This document shows, piece after piece, positions 5,423 through 5,922 of a stretch of DNA of 5,922 nucleotides. The stretch covers positions 1-5,922 of the forward strand of contig CADBRG010000274.1 of assembly GCA_902797015.1 (NCBI GenBank), given 5' to 3'. Each line of letters begins with the position of its first letter. Positions within the stretch are counted from its first letter, which is position 1. A program made the position numbers and the translations under genes. The stretch comes from an uncultured Lachnospiraceae bacterium. GTDB taxonomy: Bacteria; Bacillota; Clostridia; Lachnospirales; Lachnospiraceae. Below the pieces are notes generated by a model. That model was not told the DNA's origin. It saw only the letters and a list, made by a program, of their open reading frames with translations, and ran no database searches.

Positions 5423-5922
5423 ATGATGCAGATAGAAGCAGCCAAAGCCTTTGAACAGGAATTGGCGGAAAAGACGAGAGGGAATGATAAGATCGCACCG
5501 ATTCTGTTTGATGAATACGGTGTCAATCTCGGCCTGCGTGATGAGCGGGGACAGGGAATCCTGACCGGTCTTACGAGTATTTCCGAGGTGAACGGATATA
5601 TGGAGAAGGGCGGACGAAGAGTGCAGTGTGATGGCCAGCTCTGGTACCGCGGATACAGGATCCAGGATCTCCTTGCGGGGCTCGGTGAGAATGAGATGGG
5701 ATATGAAAAGATCGCATATCTTTTAATCTCAGGGGATGTTCCCTCATCGACGGAATTGATGGAATTTCAGAATTATCTGGCATTAAAAAGAAAACTGCCG
5801 GATCATTTTGTGCGCGATATCATCATGAAGGCATCGAGTGATGATATCATGGCGTGCATGATGAAGAGCATTCTGTCACTGCCTTACAGTGACCCGACTA
5901 CGAATGATACCAGTCTGCAGCA
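5423..5922 (+). CDS. Citrate synthase, 5' part (truncated by window end)
   Basis: An open frame runs from ATG 5423 to the right edge, 166 codons without a stop. Citrate synthase condenses acetyl-CoA with oxaloacetate to citrate in the cytoplasm and, in fermentative Clostridia, mainly feeds 2-oxoglutarate and glutamate synthesis. Family features in order: FDEYGVNLGLRDERGQGILTGLTSISEV (29-56, key run GLRD...GILTGL), GQLWYRGYRIQDLL (71-84, the conserved YRGY.I.DL), YEKIAYLLISGDVPSSTEL (94-112) and LPDHFVRDIIMKASSDDIM (125-143). These match the N-terminal domain of the long, roughly 450-residue Clostridia form. The catalytic His and Asp residues lie beyond the window, so a 2-methylcitrate synthase cannot be excluded. 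GGGAGG (5406-5411), inside the last codons of marR, is 11 bases before ATG 5423; an ATG at 5426 is the alternative. Translation is likely coupled to marR. Confidence 0.9.
   Translation, partial: MMQIEAAKAFEQELAEKTRGNDKIAPILFDEYGVNLGLRDERGQGILTGLTSISEVNGYMEKGGRRVQCDGQLWYRGYRIQDLLAGLGENEMGYEKIAYLLISGDVPSSTELMEFQNYLALKRKLPDHFVRDIIMKASSDDIMACMMKSILSLPYSDPTTNDTSLQ

Overview
The window looks like chromosomal DNA from a Gram-positive anaerobe of the Clostridia, most likely a Lachnospiraceae-type gut bacterium. This rests on the strong AGGAGG-type ribosome binding sites, canonical sigma-A promoters, moderate GC content and the character of the proteins. The genus is inference and I would not name it. 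All seven complete or partial protein-coding genes seen, plus one tRNA gene, lie on the + strand. I see no insertion sequence, phage gene, CRISPR array or attachment site.

Layout. (1) Bases 1-763: the 3' end of a secreted beta-helix protein of the Cthe_2159 / 'carbohydrate-binding domain-containing' type, with a Gly/Met/Gln hexapeptide-repeat tail, closed by an intrinsic terminator. (2) Bases 777-3149: a metal-handling transcription unit. It has an extended -10 promoter, a leader with a long 14-bp stem ending next to the ribosome binding site, an ArsP_2-type heavy-metal (putative manganese) permease with a His/Cys-rich cytoplasmic loop, and then two tandem HypB-type metallochaperone GTPases only 5 bases apart. 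(3) Bases 3183-3344: a tRNA-Gly(CCC) gene with its own near-consensus promoter and terminator. (4) Bases 3375-4813: a hexapeptide-repeat sugar O-acetyltransferase followed closely by a TrmH-family (SPOUT) RNA 2'-O-methyltransferase, with little room for a promoter of their own. (5) Bases 4861-5922: a divergent MarR-type winged-helix regulator followed within 3 bases by the start of a citrate synthase gene that runs off the window.

How the parts may work together. The most interesting block is the permease-hypB-hypB cassette. HypB normally loads nickel into [NiFe]-hydrogenase together with HypA, but no hypA or hydrogenase gene is visible here. The two copies are about 52 % identical and align without gaps. 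The second has lost the histidine of the Cys-His-Cys metal site while keeping its nucleotide-binding motifs. That suggests a metal-trafficking pair, possibly a heterodimer, working with the exporter rather than a plain hydrogenase maturation set; this is inference. The MarR-citrate synthase pair is a probable operon in which the regulator may control entry of acetyl-CoA into the citrate/glutamate branch.

Limits: family calls are from motifs read by eye, and no database search was possible.
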